Shown here piece by piece: positions 1 through 8,850 of a stretch of DNA of 64,000 nt. The translations under genes and the position numbers were made by a program. The stretch covers positions 32,112 to 96,111 of the forward strand of contig NZ_FOTQ01000011.1 of the NCBI RefSeq assembly GCF_900114635.1, written 5' to 3'. The DNA is from Shimia aestuarii. Its GTDB lineage: Bacteria; Pseudomonadota; Alphaproteobacteria; Rhodobacterales; Rhodobacteraceae. Every line of letters begins with the position of its first letter. Positions within the stretch are counted from its first letter, which is position 1. The notes under the pieces are model-generated. The model saw only the letters and a list, made by a program, of their open reading frames with translations. It was not told the DNA's origin and did not search any database.

Positions 1-1457
1 TCGACGCCGTTGATCTTGCAGGTCTCGATCAGTGAGGCAATGCGACCCCAAGCGATGCCGCCTTCGTCGTGACCTGCGAAGAGGGCGTTCTTTCGGTTCA
101 AAGCGATCGGTCGGATCAGGTTTTCGACACGGTTGTTGTCGATCTCGACGCGCCCGTCGGTCAGGAAGGTTTGCAGGCCGTCCCAGTGATTGTGGATGTA
201 GGTCAGCTTTTCGCCCAGCCGGGATTTGGCGGAGATCTTACGGCGTTGCGCCTGCAGCCAGTCGCCGAAGGCTGCGACCAGCGGGGCACTGCGAGCCTGA
301 CGGGCGGACAGGCGCTGGCCGTGCGAGACACCACGGATATCAGCTTCAACGGCATAAATCTGGGCGATGCGGCGCAAGCCTTCGGCGGCGATCTCTGATC
401 CGTCGCGGTCGAAGACTTCCTTCAGCTTGCGCCGGGCATGGGCCCAGCAATGGGCCACCCGAATGGGGTCGCCACCCTTGCGCGCGGGTTTGGTCAGCCG
501 ATTGTAGCCCTGATATCCATCGATTTGCAGGATGCCATCAAAGCCCATCAGGAATGCTTCGGCATTCTCGCCCGCGCGCCCGGGTGCATAGAAGTAGACC
601 ACCCCGGGCGGATCCTCACCGCCCCATGGTCGGTCATCGCGGGCAAGTGCCCAAAGATATCCTGTCTTGGTTTTACCGCGCCCCGGATCCAGCACTGGAG
701 CCGTTGTTTCATCCATGAACAGCTTACCGGATCGTTTCATGTGTTCGGCCAGTCGGTCGACGACGGGCTTGAGGTGGAATGCTGCCTTGCCGACCCAATC
801 CGCCAGCACCGCACGATGCAGATCAAGACCCGCCCGCGCCAGGATCTGGCTTTGGCGGTATAGTGGAAGGTGGTCCGCGTATTTGCTAACCAGCACATGC
901 GCGATGCTGGCCTCGGTCGGCAACCCGCCCATGATCAGATGCGGTGGTGCAGGGGCCTGGGTCACGCCATCGGTGCAGGTCCGGCAGGCGTATTTGGGGC
1001 GCACGGTGATAATGACACGCAACTGGGCCGGCACGATGTCCAGCCGCTCGCTGCGATCTTCGCCGATCTTGTGCATGACACCGCAGCCACAAGGGCAGAT
1101 CAGGCTGTCGGGTTCGATAACCTCTTCGATGCGCGGCAACGCGGCCGGGAGATTGCCAATCGTGCGCTTTGGCGCAGGCCTGGTTGCCGTCTTGTCACCT
1201 GTCTTGGCGGCCAGATGCTCCTTCCGCACCTCGACCTCAGCCAGTGCGATGGACAGATCCTCAAACGCCAGTTGCCGGTCATCCTCGGTCAGCTTTTCCG
1301 ACCGTTTGCCATGCAGGGCATGGTTCAACTCGGCGATCAAGTGCTCTTGGCGTTGGGTGATTTCTGTGAGCGCCGCCACCTTTTCCATCAACGCCAGAAC
1401 CGCCGCGCGTTGCGCAGCCGGGATAGCGGAAAGATCAAGTGCCGGGGCAGTTTGCAT
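1..1457 (-). CDS. tnpC: IS66 transposase TnpC (C-terminus off window)
   Basis: This is the DDE transposase of the IS66 element. Translating the minus strand from the ATG at 1457 gives one uninterrupted frame of 485 codons that runs off the left edge. It starts with a leucine-rich and charged helical region, followed by a zinc-finger-like segment (CPCGCG, then CRTC), the FMDETTAPVL catalytic aspartate region, IDGYQGY, and the late motif IDNNRVENLIRP. No stop or frameshift was seen, unlike the tnpC of the second IS66 copy at 3438-5106. The gene lies 54 bp downstream of tnpB. Only the last few tens of residues are missing compared with the family. Confidence 0.9.
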   Translation of the reverse strand, partial: MQTAPALDLSAIPAAQRAAVLALMEKVAALTEITQRQEHLIAELNHALHGKRSEKLTEDDRQLAFEDLSIALAEVEVRKEHLAAKTGDKTATRPAPKRTIGNLPAALPRIEEVIEPDSLICPCGCGVMHKIGEDRSERLDIVPAQLRVIITVRPKYACRTCTDGVTQAPAPPHLIMGGLPTEASIAHVLVSKYADHLPLYRQSQILARAGLDLHRAVLADWVGKAAFHLKPVVDRLAEHMKRSGKLFMDETTAPVLDPGRGKTKTGYLWALARDDRPWGGEDPPGVVYFYAPGRAGENAEAFLMGFDGILQIDGYQGYNRLTKPARKGGDPIRVAHCWAHARRKLKEVFDRDGSEIAAEGLRRIAQIYAVEADIRGVSHGQRLSARQARSAPLVAAFGDWLQAQRRKISAKSRLGEKLTYIHNHWDGLQTFLTDGRVEIDNNRVENLIRPIALNRKNALFAGHDEGGIAWGRIASLIETCKINGV

Positions 1458-1511
1458 AGGCCAGAGCTACCAAAAAATCCCAGTAAAAACACACAAAAAC
1501 ATGCGGTTGAT

Positions 1512-1865
1512 TCATTCTGCCGCAGCAGGTGGGCGTGTTTCCAATGCCTTTACCTTACGCCAGTCCAGACCGGCAAACAGGGCCTCGAACTGGGCGTGGT
1601 TCAGCGCCATAATCCCGGCTTTGATCGTAGGCCAGGTGAAGGTTGCCTCCTCCAGCCGTTTGTAAGCCATCACCAGTCCGGTGCCGTCCCAATAAAGCAG
1701 CTTCAGCCGATCCGCCCTGCGCGACCAGAACACAAACACCGTGCCCGTGAATGGATCCTTGCGCAGCACCGATGACACGATTGCAGCCAGACCGTCATGA
1801 CCTTTCCTGAAGTCCACAGGCTGCGTCGAGACCAGAACCCGCACACGGTTTGAAGGGAACATCAT
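1512..1865 (-). CDS. tnpB: IS66 accessory protein TnpB (Orf2-like)
   Basis: A 117-residue IS66 Orf2 protein, needed for transposition in this family although its biochemical role is not settled. Family hallmarks are visible: the start RVRVLVSTQPVDFRKGHDGL, then ADRLKLLYWDGTGLVMAYKR in the middle and a PTIKAGIMALNHAQFEALF stretch near the C-terminus. Its start codon overlaps the tnpA stop codon in an ATGA at 1862-1865, which implies translational coupling. Length and sequence are normal for the family. Confidence 0.9.
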   Translation of the reverse strand: MMFPSNRVRVLVSTQPVDFRKGHDGLAAIVSSVLRKDPFTGTVFVFWSRRADRLKLLYWDGTGLVMAYKRLEEATFTWPTIKAGIMALNHAQFEALFAGLDWRKVKALETRPPAAAE

Positions 1866-2293
1866 GCCAGCACCCCGACTGCCCGAACGATCTCGGCAAT
1901 CCGGTCAGAACTGGTGGTGCAATCGAGCCTGATTGTCACTTGGCCGATCTCAATCTCGATAGGGTCAGCGGATGCTGCGTCAGACTTGGTAAGCGGTGCA
2001 GACACTGCTGGCACAGGAGCATCGCCGCAATCATCCAACACCACGATCGGCGCAAAACAAAAGTCGTCCTCTTCAACTGCGGGTAAAACCAACCTGCCGT
2101 CACGCGCCCGACTGCGCCATTCCAACAGATGGTTTGCCCGAAGCCCATAACGCGCAGCAACCCCGTTCACCGTCGCCCCGGGCTTCAAACTCTCAGCCAC
2201 GATCCGCGCCTTGACCTCATCCGGCCAGCGTCGCTGACCATTGGTCCGTATGTCCACACCGTAGCCCCTGAGAAACTCCACCGTAGTCGCCAT
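1862..2293 (-). CDS. tnpA: IS66 accessory protein TnpA (Orf1, helix-turn-helix)
   Basis: A 143-residue IS66 Orf1 protein. Residues about 20-60 (RRWPDEVKARIVAESLKPG, then VNGVAARYGLRANHLLEWR) form the helix-turn-helix seen in IS66 and IS3 Orf1 proteins. The C-terminal third ends in the usual IGQVTIRLD... pattern. It is the first gene of the element, followed by tnpB with a 4-bp overlap. No lesions were found, in contrast to the second IS66 copy, whose tnpA carries a nonsense codon. Confidence 0.85.
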   Translation of the reverse strand: MATTVEFLRGYGVDIRTNGQRRWPDEVKARIVAESLKPGATVNGVAARYGLRANHLLEWRSRARDGRLVLPAVEEDDFCFAPIVVLDDCGDAPVPAVSAPLTKSDAASADPIEIEIGQVTIRLDCTTSSDRIAEIVRAVGVLA

Positions 2294-2447
2294 CGCGAAA
2301 CTCCTGCCCTAATCTCCGTCAGGTGCGAAATCTCAGGTCAGGTCAGAATTGGGAAGGTGCGGACCAGGAAACGCTTACGAAGCGGGCGGGAGCGCGAAAT
2401 AAATTCGCCATTCCTTCAAGGCGCACCGGCTCTCACGTTCGACGAAA

Positions 2448-2568
2448 TCAGAAAAAGACCCGTAGGCGCAGACCTCCAACCAAGATATTTTTCGTTGCCA
2501 GGTCGTTGGCCGGATTGGCAACATATTGAATACTTGGGGTTATCTGGAGGAAGTCAGTGACTTCGTAA
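2448..2568 (-). pseudogene. Carbohydrate porin (OprB-like), 3' fragment
   Basis: This is the end of the porin whose other pieces lie at 5135-6073 and 7247-7452. Joining the minus strand across the IS66 insertion, with the target duplication counted once, continues the frame as RYEVTDFLQITPSIQYVAN and ends in GGLRLRVFF plus TGA at 2448-2450. The terminal phenylalanine is the usual last residue of Gram-negative outer-membrane beta-barrels and serves as the BAM recognition signal. The fragment lacks a start codon and cannot function where it is. Confidence 0.85.
2561..2568. repeat. Left 8-bp target-site duplication of IS66 copy 2
   Basis: CTTCGTAA directly precedes the IS66 end at 2569 and is repeated exactly at 5135-5142 after the other end. 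Eight base pairs is the standard IS66 target duplication, so the element entered by ordinary transposition and has not been rearranged at its ends since. Confidence 0.95.
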
Positions 2569-2653
2569 GTAACCGCCCGGTTGGGACCGCCTGCCGAATT
2601 TCATCGTGAGGCGGTAAGACACGTGCATAGCGACGTCGCAAACGACGTCTCTT

Positions 2654-3031
2654 ATGCGCGGAGGGGCGATGCGGGGCGAAGTTCTGGGTGTTGAGCGCCG
2701 TCGGCGTTGGGATGACGAGGTGAAGCTGGCGATCGTGAGCGCGACGGTGACCCAGGTGTCGCAACTGCACGAGGTGACACGCCAACAGTTCTACGCCTGG
2801 CGTCATGAGCTGAAGCGGAAGGGTTTGTGGTCACCCGAGGCGGGCGCGCTGTTCCTGCCCGCTGGCATGGCGCCGACGATGGAGCTGACGGTGGTGGAGC
2901 CGCCAGTCTCAGCCACCGCCCCCGTAGCCTGGGTTGAACTGCGGCTTGCGTAGGGACGCGTGCTCCGGTTCGAGAGCAACATCGACGATGGGGCGCTGTC
3001 TCGCCTGGTTCGCGCGGTGGATGTCGCATGA
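2654..3031 (+). pseudogene. tnpA: IS66 TnpA, interrupted by a stop codon
   Basis: The frame runs from 2654 with a helix-turn-helix region (RRRRWDDEVKLAIVSA, then HEVTRQQFYAWRHELKRKG). It hits TAG at 2951-2953, just after VAWVELRLA. Beyond the stop the same frame continues with the expected IS66 ending (GRVLRFESNIDDGALSRLVR) to TGA at 3029-3031, which overlaps the tnpB start in an ATGA. The stop is therefore a nonsense mutation rather than the natural end. A few residues also seem to be missing between the two halves of the helix-turn-helix compared with typical relatives. Confidence 0.8.
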
Positions 3032-3375
3032 TCGGGCCGGGGACCGGGGTGCGGGTGTATCTGGCCTGCGGAGCGACGGATATGCGCAAGGGGGTCGGAG
3101 GGCTGGCGGCGCTGGCGCAGGACGTGCTGCGGCAGAAGCCGACCGGCGGCGCGGTCTTCGCCTTCCGGGGCCGCAAGGGTGATCGGCTGAAGTTGCTTTA
3201 CTGGGACGGTCAGGGGTTCTGCCTTTACTACAAGATCCTCGAGCGCGGGCGCTTTCCCTGGCCGAACACCAGTTCGGGGGCGGTGCGGCTGACTTCGGCG
3301 CAGCTGGCGATGTTGTGGGAAGGGATCGATTGGCGGCGGCCGGATTGGGGCGCGCCACCGGCCCGTGTTGGGTGA
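3028..3375 (+). CDS. tnpB: IS66 accessory protein TnpB (Orf2-like)
   Basis: A 115-residue IS66 Orf2 protein with the family pattern: GVRVYLACGATDMRKG near the start, then a GDRLKLLYWDGQGFCLYYK stretch and TSAQLAMLWEGIDWR towards the end. It appears intact. The start codon overlaps the end of the tnpA frame (ATGA at 3028-3031). It is clearly diverged from the TnpB at 1512-1865, so the two IS66 elements are different types rather than recent copies of each other. Confidence 0.88.
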   Translation: MIGPGTGVRVYLACGATDMRKGVGGLAALAQDVLRQKPTGGAVFAFRGRKGDRLKLLYWDGQGFCLYYKILERGRFPWPNTSSGAVRLTSAQLAMLWEGIDWRRPDWGAPPARVG

Positions 3376-3437
3376 TCTATCTGCCTGAAAGGTCTTGTTT
3401 TTATGGCACTTGATGATCGGTTGTGGTAGGTGATGGC

Positions 3438-5106
3438 ATGTCGAGCGACACGCCCATCTTTCCCGAAGATCCCGCCGTTCTGAAGGCGATGATTGCCGCG
3501 TTGCAGGCGGAAAACGCCAAGATGGCGGCGACGATCCGGGCGCATGACCAGCTGATCCAGACGCTCCGGCTACGGATCGCGAAGCTCAAGAAGCAGGCCT
3601 TCGGCAAATCCTCCGAGAAGATCGAGCGCGAGATCGAACAGCTCGAACTGGCGCTCGAGGATCTGCTCATCGCCAGCGCCGAAAGAGCCATCACCCCGGC
3701 GGTGGACGAAGACGAGGCAGATGCCGCACTTGAGGTCACGACCGGCGACATCGACGTGAGCAAGCCGCGGCGGCGTCCCCGCGTGTCGGCAACCACCCCG
3801 CGCGAGCGGCGCGAGCTCGACCCGGGCAGCTGCTGCCCGGACTGCGGTGGTGACCTGCGGCTCGTGGCCGAAGACATGAGCGAGATGCTCGACCTGGTCG
3901 TGGCACAGCTGAAGATCCTGCAGATCGCACGGCTTAAGAAGTCCTGCCGCCGTTGTGAGAAGATGGTTCAGACGCCCGCGCCCAGCCGTCCGATCCCCGG
4001 CAGCATGGTAAGCGCGGTCCTGCTGGCCTGGATCCTCGTCTCCAAGTTCGATGATCATCTTCCCTTGTATCGCCTGAACGAGATCTTCGCCCGGATGGGG
4101 GCCGACATCCCGGACAGCACGCTGGTCGACTGGTGCGGGCGCGCCATGCAGGTGCTGGCGCCGCTGGTCGAACGGTTCGAGGCCGATGTGATGGCCAGCG
4201 ATCTTCTCCACGCCCCCTCTCGGCAGCATGCTTCGCATGCGCCTGCCGGGCAGTGGATGACACCCCGATCCGGGTACTGGACCGATCCCTCAAGGACCGC
4301 GGCCTCGGAAAGGGAGTAAAGCAGGGACGGGTCTGGGCCTTTGTCCGCGATCCGCGACCTTGGGCAGGGACAGCGCCACCCGGTGCGGTCTACCGCTTCG
4401 CCCCAGACTGGAAGCAAGAGCACGTCCATGGGCATCTCGCCCAGACGCGCGGCATCCTGAAGGCCGACGGGTACAAGGGCTATGCCAAGCTTTACGAACC
4501 CGACCCCGACGGCACGCCGCGTTTGCAGGAGGCATCATGCTGGGCTCATCTGCGGCGCGACTTCCACGACGAGTGGGACAAGACGAAATCCGCCATCGCG
4601 CGCGAGGCGCTTGACCGCATCGGTGCGCTCTACGACATCGAGCGGGAGATCAACGGGCAGCTCGCCGAGCTCCGCCTTGCCGCGCGCCAGACGCACAGCG
4701 CGCCAAAGGTCGAGGCCTTCTTCGCTTGGTCCGAAAGCCAACTCACGCGGATCCCGGCAAAGGCGACCTCGCCCGCGCTTTCCGCTATGGGCTGGCTCGC
4801 CGCGCCTCGTTCAGCCTCTTCCTCACCGATGGTCGCCTGGCCATCGACTACAATGCCGCCGAGCGTGCCCTGCGCCCGATCGGCATCGGCCGGAAGAACT
4901 GCCTCTTCGCGGGTGCCGACACCGGTGGCGAAACGCTGGCCCGCGCCATGACGATCATCGAGACCGCCAAACTGAACGGCCTCGATCCGCAGGCATATCT
5001 CGCCGACGTGCTCGACTGGATCAACGATCACAAGATCAACCGCCTCGACGAACTCCTGCCGTGGAACTGGACCCCGGTCGCCTCCGCTCAGGCCCAGGCC
5101 GCCTGA
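3438..5106 (+). pseudogene. tnpC: IS66 transposase TnpC with two frameshifts
   Basis: The transposase is spread over three frames. The first (from ATG 3438) carries the coiled N-terminus and the zinc finger (CCPDCGGD, then CRRC). It ends at a 41-bp palindromic insertion at 4215-4255 that splits SDLLHA from the expected DDTPIRVLD. The second frame runs through KADGYKGYAKLY to about 4760. A one-base loss near RIPAK then moves the reading to a third frame with the catalytic end [19 protein letters not shown] and a normal C-terminus. Deleting the 41 bases and restoring one base rebuilds a full-length IS66 transposase. Confidence 0.9.
4215..4255. repeat. 41-bp palindromic insertion inside IS66 tnpC
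   Basis: Relative to the expected coding sequence, 41 extra bases sit between CACGCC and GATGACACC. Their core at about 4221-4249 is an imperfect hairpin: CGGCAGCATGC, a TTC turn, then GCATGCGCCTGCCGG. The length is not a multiple of three and exactly accounts for the change of reading frame in tnpC. It resembles a small REP-like or palindromic element; no second copy was noticed in this window. Confidence 0.75.
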
Positions 5107-5134
5107 TCAATCGCGGTAACAACCGGGCGGTTAC

Positions 5135-5142
5135 CTTCGTAA
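5135..5142. repeat. Right 8-bp target-site duplication of IS66 copy 2
   Basis: CTTCGTAA, the exact partner of 2561-2568. It is also part of the porin coding sequence (minus strand TAC GAA G...), which allows the gene to be rejoined in frame. Confidence 0.95.
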
Positions 5143-6073
5143 CGATAGAAAGCCTCGACAGTATACTGATCGCGCGTACTGGCTGGAGCCTTGCCCCATG
5201 CGAAACCGATCCCGGCAAGATCCTTCCCCCCACGGGCGTCATATCCCGTTCCGAAACTGATTGCCCGTTCAAGGCTGGTCCCGCCGTTATCGGCATAACC
5301 TGCTCTGAAAAAGGGACGCCAGGCATCGAAACGGCCGCTCGCGGCAAAAGATACACCATGACCGCTTGGCACAGCCGCATCCGTTCGCTCATCGACCTGC
5401 CAAAGCGTTAGATGTACAAGTTGATCAGAACGGTCATCCCAATCGGGCGACCAACCGATCGCGACGTGTTTGAAGGTCTTGCCGGTTTGTAACAGCTTCT
5501 TGGTCGCCTGCCAGGGATCGGAGGCGTCGGCATTTGCATTGGCGATCCCGGCGAGAATGGCCCAGTTGCTGTTGAGTCGCCATTGAATGGCGGCTCCAAA
5601 ACCTTGTCCCGGTCCGGCAAAAGTGGCCTGCTGTTCGAATTCGAGGTTTGTGAACGCGGTCCAGGGGCTCGCGAGGCTGTTAACGATCACATAGTCATAC
5701 GGGTCGATATGACCAATGACGAAACTGCCCCGCCCATCCGCGAAACGCTGTCGCCAATAAAGATTGGTCAGCACCAGTCCTGCGTTGCTTTAGGTTGAAG
5801 AAAACAAGCCAGCATATCCCAGCGTCGGGCCTAGGGCCTGCGTGGAAATCCTCCCGGCAATCGCTGTCCGATACTCGAACTTAAATACCAGTGCTCCGGT
5901 GTCGGGTGTGCCGCGGCCGAACGCGCTCCAGGTTCCGTAAAGACGGGTCACATTGCTGGCTGCATTAGATGGGGTTCGAGTAGAATCCGAATTGAGAAAC
6001 TGGGTATGATTATCAACGCCAAAGGACAATCCGGTTCTGGCCTCCAGGTCCTTCTTCCAGTTGTAGTATCTCT
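5135..6073 (-). pseudogene. Carbohydrate porin (OprB-like), central part
   Basis: This is the largest piece of a disrupted outer-membrane porin, resembling the carbohydrate-selective OprB family. Residues include YYNWKKDLEARTGLSFGVDN, then DTGALVFKFEYRTA, and later LTNLYWRQRFADGRGSFVIG and AAIQWRLNSNWAILAGIAN. Besides the two insertions at its ends, it contains an in-frame TAA at 5790-5792 between GYAGLFSST and SNAGLVLTN, probably a point nonsense mutation. Excluding both insertions, the whole gene is 1254 nt, or 418 codons with the stop, a normal OprB size. The gene is dead by at least three independent lesions. Confidence 0.85.
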
Positions 6074-7246
6074 GGAACATCTGAAAAACCTGCGCGCACG
6101 GGCTTGATCTGGTAGGTTTTCGGGGAGCCGCCAAGGAGCCGCGCCGATGCCGAAACAGCCCGCCCTTCCTGGTTTTCGTGACGCGATGAAGAAGAAGGTG
6201 ACGCGGCGGGAGCAGTTTCTGGCGGAGATGGATGGGGTGGTACCTTGGACCCGGCTGCTGGCGTTGATCGCGCCGCACTATCCGAAGGCCGGGCCGAAGG
6301 GCGGACGCCCGCCGATGGCGCTGGAGACGATGCTGCGGGTCTACTTCCTGCAGAACTGGTATGCCCTGAGCCGACCCGATGACGGAAGAGACGCTGTATG
6401 ACAGCGAGGCGATGCGTCGCTTCGCCGGGATCGAACTGGGCGACGACCGCATTCCCGACGAGACAACGATCCTCAACTTCCGCCATCTTCTGGAGCGGCA
6501 CGGGCTGACCGAGGCGATCTTCGCCGAGGTGAATGTCCACCTTGCGGACAAGGGTATCACGCTGCGCTCGGGCACGCTGGTGGATGCGACGATCATCGAC
6601 GCGCCGTCCTCGACCAAGGACAAGGCGGGTGCGCGCGACCCCGAAATGTCATCCACCAAGAAAGGAAATGACTGGTATTTCGGCATGAAGGCACACATTG
6701 GCGTCGATGCCGGCAGTGGCGTGACGCACAGCCTCGAGACCTCGACCGCCAAGCTGCACGACAGCCAGGTCTGGGACGAACTGCTCCACGGCGAAGAGAC
6801 ATCGGTCTGGGCCGACAAGGGTTATGTCAGCGCCGAGCGCGAGGCCGAGTTCAAGGCGCCAGGCAAGGTCTGGGGCGTGCTGCGCAAGGCGCCAAGGGGC
6901 GGCAGGTTGCATCCCGTCGACGCGCGGATCAATCGCCTGATCACCATGGTACGCGCCAAGGTCGAGCATCCGTTCCGGGTGATCAAGCGCCAGTTTGGTT
7001 ACGTGAAGACCCGCTACCGGGGCCTCGCCAAGAACCGCGCCCAGCTCTTCACGCTATTCGCCCTCGGCAACCTGTTCCTGGTGCGACGAAGGCTGTTGGC
7101 ATGAGGGACGAGTCCGTCCAGAATCGCCAGATCGGCCCAAAGCGGGTCACAGAGAGCGAAAAACCGCCCCTCCAGCAGCCGCAAGACCGCTTCACGCGAC
7201 GAGCGCCCGGTGTTCGGCGAAGCCGAAGGCGTAGATCAGATGTTCC
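6074..7246 (+). mobile_element. IS5-family insertion sequence in the porin gene
   Basis: A 1173-bp element bounded by inverted GGAACATCTGA (6074-6084, and 7236-7246 on the other strand) and by a 4-bp direct repeat CTCT (6070-6073 and 7247-7250). Removing the element and one CTCT joins the porin reading frame perfectly (GALE then RYYNWKK); a 2-bp duplication would not. Four base pairs is the usual IS5-group duplication. The transposase gene on the plus strand is frameshifted. Confidence 0.88.
6147..7104 (+). pseudogene. IS5-family transposase, frameshifted
   Basis: An IS5-group DDE transposase in two overlapping frames. The first (6147-6401) contains PKQPALPGFRDAMKKK, PHYPKAGPKGGRPPM and YFLQNWYALS. 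The second (to 7104) contains AMRRFAGIELGDDRIPDETT, LVDATIIDAPSS, ADKGYVS and VEHPFRVIKRQFGYVK. At about 6370 the sequence has one extra C relative to the expected LSDPMTEE, and removing it fuses the frames. I see no convincing slippery site there, so a simple +1 mutation is more likely than programmed frameshifting. Confidence 0.82.
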
Positions 7247-7452
7247 CTCTCTAGGGCACCTTGCTGTTGCCGCTCCGCGGTTGCCAACAGTGTGCCTTCG
7301 ACGCTGTCAGGCGTTGCGAAACCGCGCTTTCCGTATTGAATGTCGGCAACCGCGCAACTCGGCGAAAGCGCACCCATCATGCTGAAAAGAAGCAGGCAAG
7401 ATGCGGTGGAAACCCGGCGTATTGCAAAGCTTGATGTCTTGCATGATGACAT
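7247..7452 (-). pseudogene. Carbohydrate porin (OprB-like), 5' fragment
   Basis: The start of the disrupted porin. The ATG at 7452 is preceded by GGAAAGGG about 10 bp upstream and opens a signal peptide (MSSCKTSSFAIRR, a hydrophobic core SCLLLFSMMGAL, then a SCAVA-A-type cleavage region). It continues ADIQYGKRGFATPDSVEG up to ...QGALER, where the IS5 element begins. The gene starts only 27 bp after the stop of the outer-membrane protein gene upstream, so the two were probably co-transcribed. Confidence 0.8.
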
Positions 7453-7479
7453 GAGTTTCTTACCCTTTCCGCAGTGGCC

Positions 7480-8601
7480 TCAGAATTTTTGTCCCACTGA
7501 AAGATACAAAAATTCATCTCCATGATTATTGCGCGCATAGTCGATCGCATAATCCAGCCCGAACTTCTTCGATAGGCGATATCGAAGCCCGGCACCAATA
7601 GCTGACCCGCCCAGGTTCAAAGAAAGGCTAGTCAAATCGTTTCCGCCGGCTCCGGCGCCAGCGAACACGACATAGCCAAGGCGCTGGTTGAAGCGTCCGC
7701 GGTATTCAACCTGCGCTGATGCGGACCAATCCGCCAGTTGGGAGAGCGCCGAGAACCCGCGCAGACCATCAGCGAATCCCACACCACAGGTATCAAAGAA
7801 GGGGGCAGCGCTGCCAGCACCGCATAGCACGGCGTTGAACGCGATCACCCCCGTGGCTCCGATGGGTCGAAACACAGACGCCTCGGCGACCATCTTGGTG
7901 TATGATCTGTCGCTGAACGTCAGCCGCCCGCCAAAAACGGAATCTTGTATGTGGCCATAGCTGAGGTCGAGCGCGGCATATGTTCCAGTATGTGGATAAA
8001 ACGTGTCGTCGCGTGTGTCGTGAACCATATCGAAGGTTAGACGCGCCAGTTCCACATCCATGTCCGGGCGCAGGAAGCCGGGCAGTGTAATCGACGGGTT
8101 CCACGCGATGTTGGATTCGAGGTAGGCCAGTCCCAGCCCCGCCTTGAAGGTCTTGCTGAACCCGTAGTCCAGTCGAATAACGGCGCCGGATACGGATTGC
8201 GTCACCGGCAGCGCCAGCGCTCCGACGATCGGCAGGTCATAGTTCAACTCACCTTCGGCGACAAAGGCGCCCAGCGACCAGCGGTCATTGTCGAACACGA
8301 CGCTGCCGCCAAGACCGTAGGCATAGCTGCCAGTATCGGTTTCGAAATATCCCACCCCGATTCCCGATGGTTTCGATCCGGGCAGACTGAACAGATACCC
8401 GGCCCCAAGAGCCAGCCCGTTTCCGATCGTGTCATTGCTGAACGGAATGGGCGCCAGAATGAAGTTACCGTTTCTCAGGCCGACATCGGCGCTGGCGACG
8501 GTCTTCACTGGGCCGTTCAGCTGGTTCTTGATCGGGTTTTTCGCGAAAGCAGGGGAGCCAAGGCAGACCGCAAACGCTAGACTTGAAAGCAGACGCACCA
8601 T
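7480..8601 (-). CDS. Surface-antigen (Omp85/BamA C-terminal)-like outer-membrane barrel
   Basis: A 373-residue beta-barrel protein. The ATG at 8601 gives a classic signal peptide (MVRLLSSLAFAVCLGSPAFA). The frame is open upstream to 8667, but that start would put 22 extra residues before the signal. The barrel has alternating strands such as GGSVVFDNDRWSLGAFVAEG, a mid-protein TFDMVHDTRDDTFYP followed by GTYAALDLSY typical of bacterial surface antigen (PF01103) domains, and ends SVGQKF with terminal phenylalanine. No POTRA repeats are present, so it is not a full BamA or TamA. It is upstream of the porin pieces on the same strand. Substrate and partners are unknown. Confidence 0.75.
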   Translation of the reverse strand: MVRLLSSLAFAVCLGSPAFAKNPIKNQLNGPVKTVASADVGLRNGNFILAPIPFSNDTIGNGLALGAGYLFSLPGSKPSGIGVGYFETDTGSYAYGLGGSVVFDNDRWSLGAFVAEGELNYDLPIVGALALPVTQSVSGAVIRLDYGFSKTFKAGLGLAYLESNIAWNPSITLPGFLRPDMDVELARLTFDMVHDTRDDTFYPHTGTYAALDLSYGHIQDSVFGGRLTFSDRSYTKMVAEASVFRPIGATGVIAFNAVLCGAGSAAPFFDTCGVGFADGLRGFSALSQLADWSASAQVEYRGRFNQRLGYVVFAGAGAGGNDLTSLSLNLGGSAIGAGLRYRLSKKFGLDYAIDYARNNHGDEFLYLSVGQKF

Positions 8602-8850
8602 TCGTCTGTCCAAGGTTTTCCAATCGCGCCGCTCGGGCTGCTGTGTCTCTGGGGACATTTCCGCCAACTAGAGACCCCACACCCGAGAAGACGACCTCGA
8701 CAGGGGTTTGCATCCGTCCATTTGCCGGCAAATATTAGCAGGACTGGTTCTCCTGATCATGACTAGTCTTCCTTCCCTATAATTTAGGGTGATATGAATT
8801 GACCACCCTTCACCCCTTGATCTAGTTGTAGAAAAATTCTGAACGACGGG
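8602..8850. other. Intergenic stretch upstream of the outer-membrane barrel
   Basis: No gene is supported here. The stretch is AT-richer than its surroundings and presumably contains the promoter of the barrel gene. I could not pick a confident -35/-10 pair. Confidence 0.4.

Larger units (their letters stand above)
1..2378 (-). mobile_element. IS66-family insertion sequence 1 (cut by window edge)
   Basis: The element carries the three IS66 genes in the order tnpA, tnpB, tnpC, read on the minus strand. Its tnpA-side end is recognisable at 2372-2378, where the minus strand begins GTAAGCG, the GTAA start typical of IS66 ends. The other end lies beyond position 1, so the inverted repeat pair and target duplication cannot be checked. 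All three genes look intact as far as they can be read, so this copy may be active. It sits about 70 bp beyond the stop codon of the disrupted porin gene. Confidence 0.85.
2569..5134 (+). mobile_element. IS66-family insertion sequence 2 (inactivated)
   Basis: A complete 2566-bp IS66 element. Its ends are inverted repeats starting GTAACCGCCCGGTTG, identical for 15 bp and about 20 of 22 overall (2569 rightward, 5134 leftward), flanked by the 8-bp duplication CTTCGTAA. The genes tnpA, tnpB and tnpC lie on the plus strand. tnpA has an in-frame stop and tnpC has two frameshifts, so the copy should not move by itself, though its ends could be mobilised in trans. It splits the 3' end of the porin gene. 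Confidence 0.95.

Noticed and set aside
6350..6401. Programmed frameshift in the IS5-type transposase
   Set aside because: The change is explained by a single extra C and there is no slippery run; a mutation is simpler.
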